From: HB2-32-21 sp040235495
GTDB lineage: Bacteria; Pseudomonadota; Gammaproteobacteria; Pseudomonadales; Porticoccaceae
Length of the DNA stretch: 14,010 bases
Direction: 5' to 3'
Assembly: GCA_040235495.1 (NCBI GenBank)
Contig: JBECKV010000124.1
Span: 1-14,010, forward strand
In this document: one piece after another, positions 13,673 through 14,010 of the stretch
Position numbering within the stretch: position 1 is the stretch's first letter
Layout of the letters: the number at the start of each line of letters is the position of its first letter
Position numbers and translations under genes: made by a program
Notes under the pieces: model-generated
The model's input: only the letters and a program-made list of their open reading frames with translations
The model's database searches: none
What the model was told of the DNA's origin: nothing

Positions 13673-14010
13673 ATGGCAATGCGCGAAGACAGCAAATCCA
13701 CTAGCCGCTGCACCTGGGCGCAGGGTGACGAGCTCTATGAGCAGTATCACGACCGGGAATGGGGGGTGCCATGCCATGACGATAGCAAATTGTTTGAGTT
13801 CCTGATTCTGGAGAGCGCCCAGGCGGGTTTATCGTGGCTCACCATTTTGCGCAAGCGAGACAATTACCGCCAGGCCTTCGCCAATTTTGACGCAGAAAAA
13901 GTTGCCCGCTTTAACCGGCGCAGTATCGAGCGCCTGATGAATGATGCCGGTATTGTCCGCAATCGGCAAAAAATAGAAGCCGCCATTGGCAATGCCCGGC
14001 TTTTTCTCGA
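13673..14010 (+). CDS. tag: DNA-3-methyladenine glycosylase I, N-terminal part
   Basis: Tag excises 3-methyladenine from alkylated DNA as the first step of base-excision repair. The first 112 codons are present and the gene runs off the right edge. After a short N-terminal extension the protein follows E. coli Tag closely: R-C-T-W with Cys13, Y-H-D-R-E-W-G-V-P with His26 (the first two zinc ligands; the other two lie beyond the window), L-E-S-A-Q-A-G-L-S-W with Glu47 and Trp55 of the base pocket, then L-x-K-R-x-N-Y and the D-A-G-I-V-R-N-R-x-K-I-E-A-A-I-G-N-A-R segment of the helix-hairpin-helix region. GAGG lies 6 nt before the ATG at 13673; the second in-frame ATG at 13679 is less well spaced. 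The full length should be about 190-200 residues. It is oriented away from pip. Confidence 0.95.
   Translation, partial: MAMREDSKSTSRCTWAQGDELYEQYHDREWGVPCHDDSKLFEFLILESAQAGLSWLTILRKRDNYRQAFANFDAEKVARFNRRSIERLMNDAGIVRNRQKIEAAIGNARLFL

Noticed and set aside
1..14010. CRISPR array, tRNA, rRNA, insertion sequence or defence system
   Set aside because: The only repeats seen are the short tandem arrays of 12 and 17 bp without spacers; no tRNA-like cloverleaf, transposase, nuclease or toxin-antitoxin gene was recognised.

Overview
The window is ordinary, densely packed chromosomal DNA of a free-living gammaproteobacterium. GC is high (around 60% by eye). The protein set fits the marine Cellvibrionales/Pseudomonadales-type lineages: Mpl, a PPi-type phosphofructokinase, a pip-dtd pair, Tag, a SelW/Rdx-like protein and a very large two-lobed membrane protein. 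The assignment below class level is inference. I see no rRNA, tRNA, CRISPR array, insertion sequence, integrase or phage gene.

Layout, left to right. (1) 1-175: the start of a leftward SelT/SelW/SelH (Rdx) family gene that leaves the window in its redox motif, and a divergent promoter region with a 12-bp tandem repeat that duplicates the Shine-Dalgarno (SD) sequence. (2) 176-1603: a glycerate/hydroxypyruvate-type D-2-hydroxyacid dehydrogenase, convergent at 3 bp with a small MOSC protein. (3) 1728-6188: a 1369-residue exported or membrane protein of unknown function, followed after 3 bp by a GFA/CENP-V zinc protein whose SD lies in the end of the large gene. (4) 6189-6904: an A+T-richer, repeat-bearing segment around a carboxymuconolactone-decarboxylase-family gene. 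It has a 13-bp palindrome, a promoter candidate, three 17-bp tandem units directly before the SD, and four units of an unrelated 17-bp repeat after the stop. (5) 6905-10702, leftward: a four-gene operon in the order mpl, yjdF-like, YeeZ-like SDR, two-domain sulfurtransferase, with junctions of 9, 28 and -1 nt. (6) 10703-10841: divergent promoters sharing a 9-bp inverted repeat. (7) 10842-12104: PPi-type 6-phosphofructokinase. (8) 12120-13571, leftward: pip then dtd. (9) 13673-14010: the start of tag, cut by the right edge.

Most genes are housekeeping: peptidoglycan recycling (Mpl), glycolysis/gluconeogenesis (PPi-PFK), tRNA proofreading (Dtd), peptide turnover (Pip), base-excision repair (Tag) and sulfur transfer. 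The least explained objects are the 1369-residue protein, with its two soluble lobes each opened by a close cysteine pair, and the three short tandem-repeat arrays in gene-flanking positions. Several start codons were moved from the longest reading frame to an internal start on SD spacing or family length: MOSC, SDR, mpl, PPi-PFK, dtd and pip.
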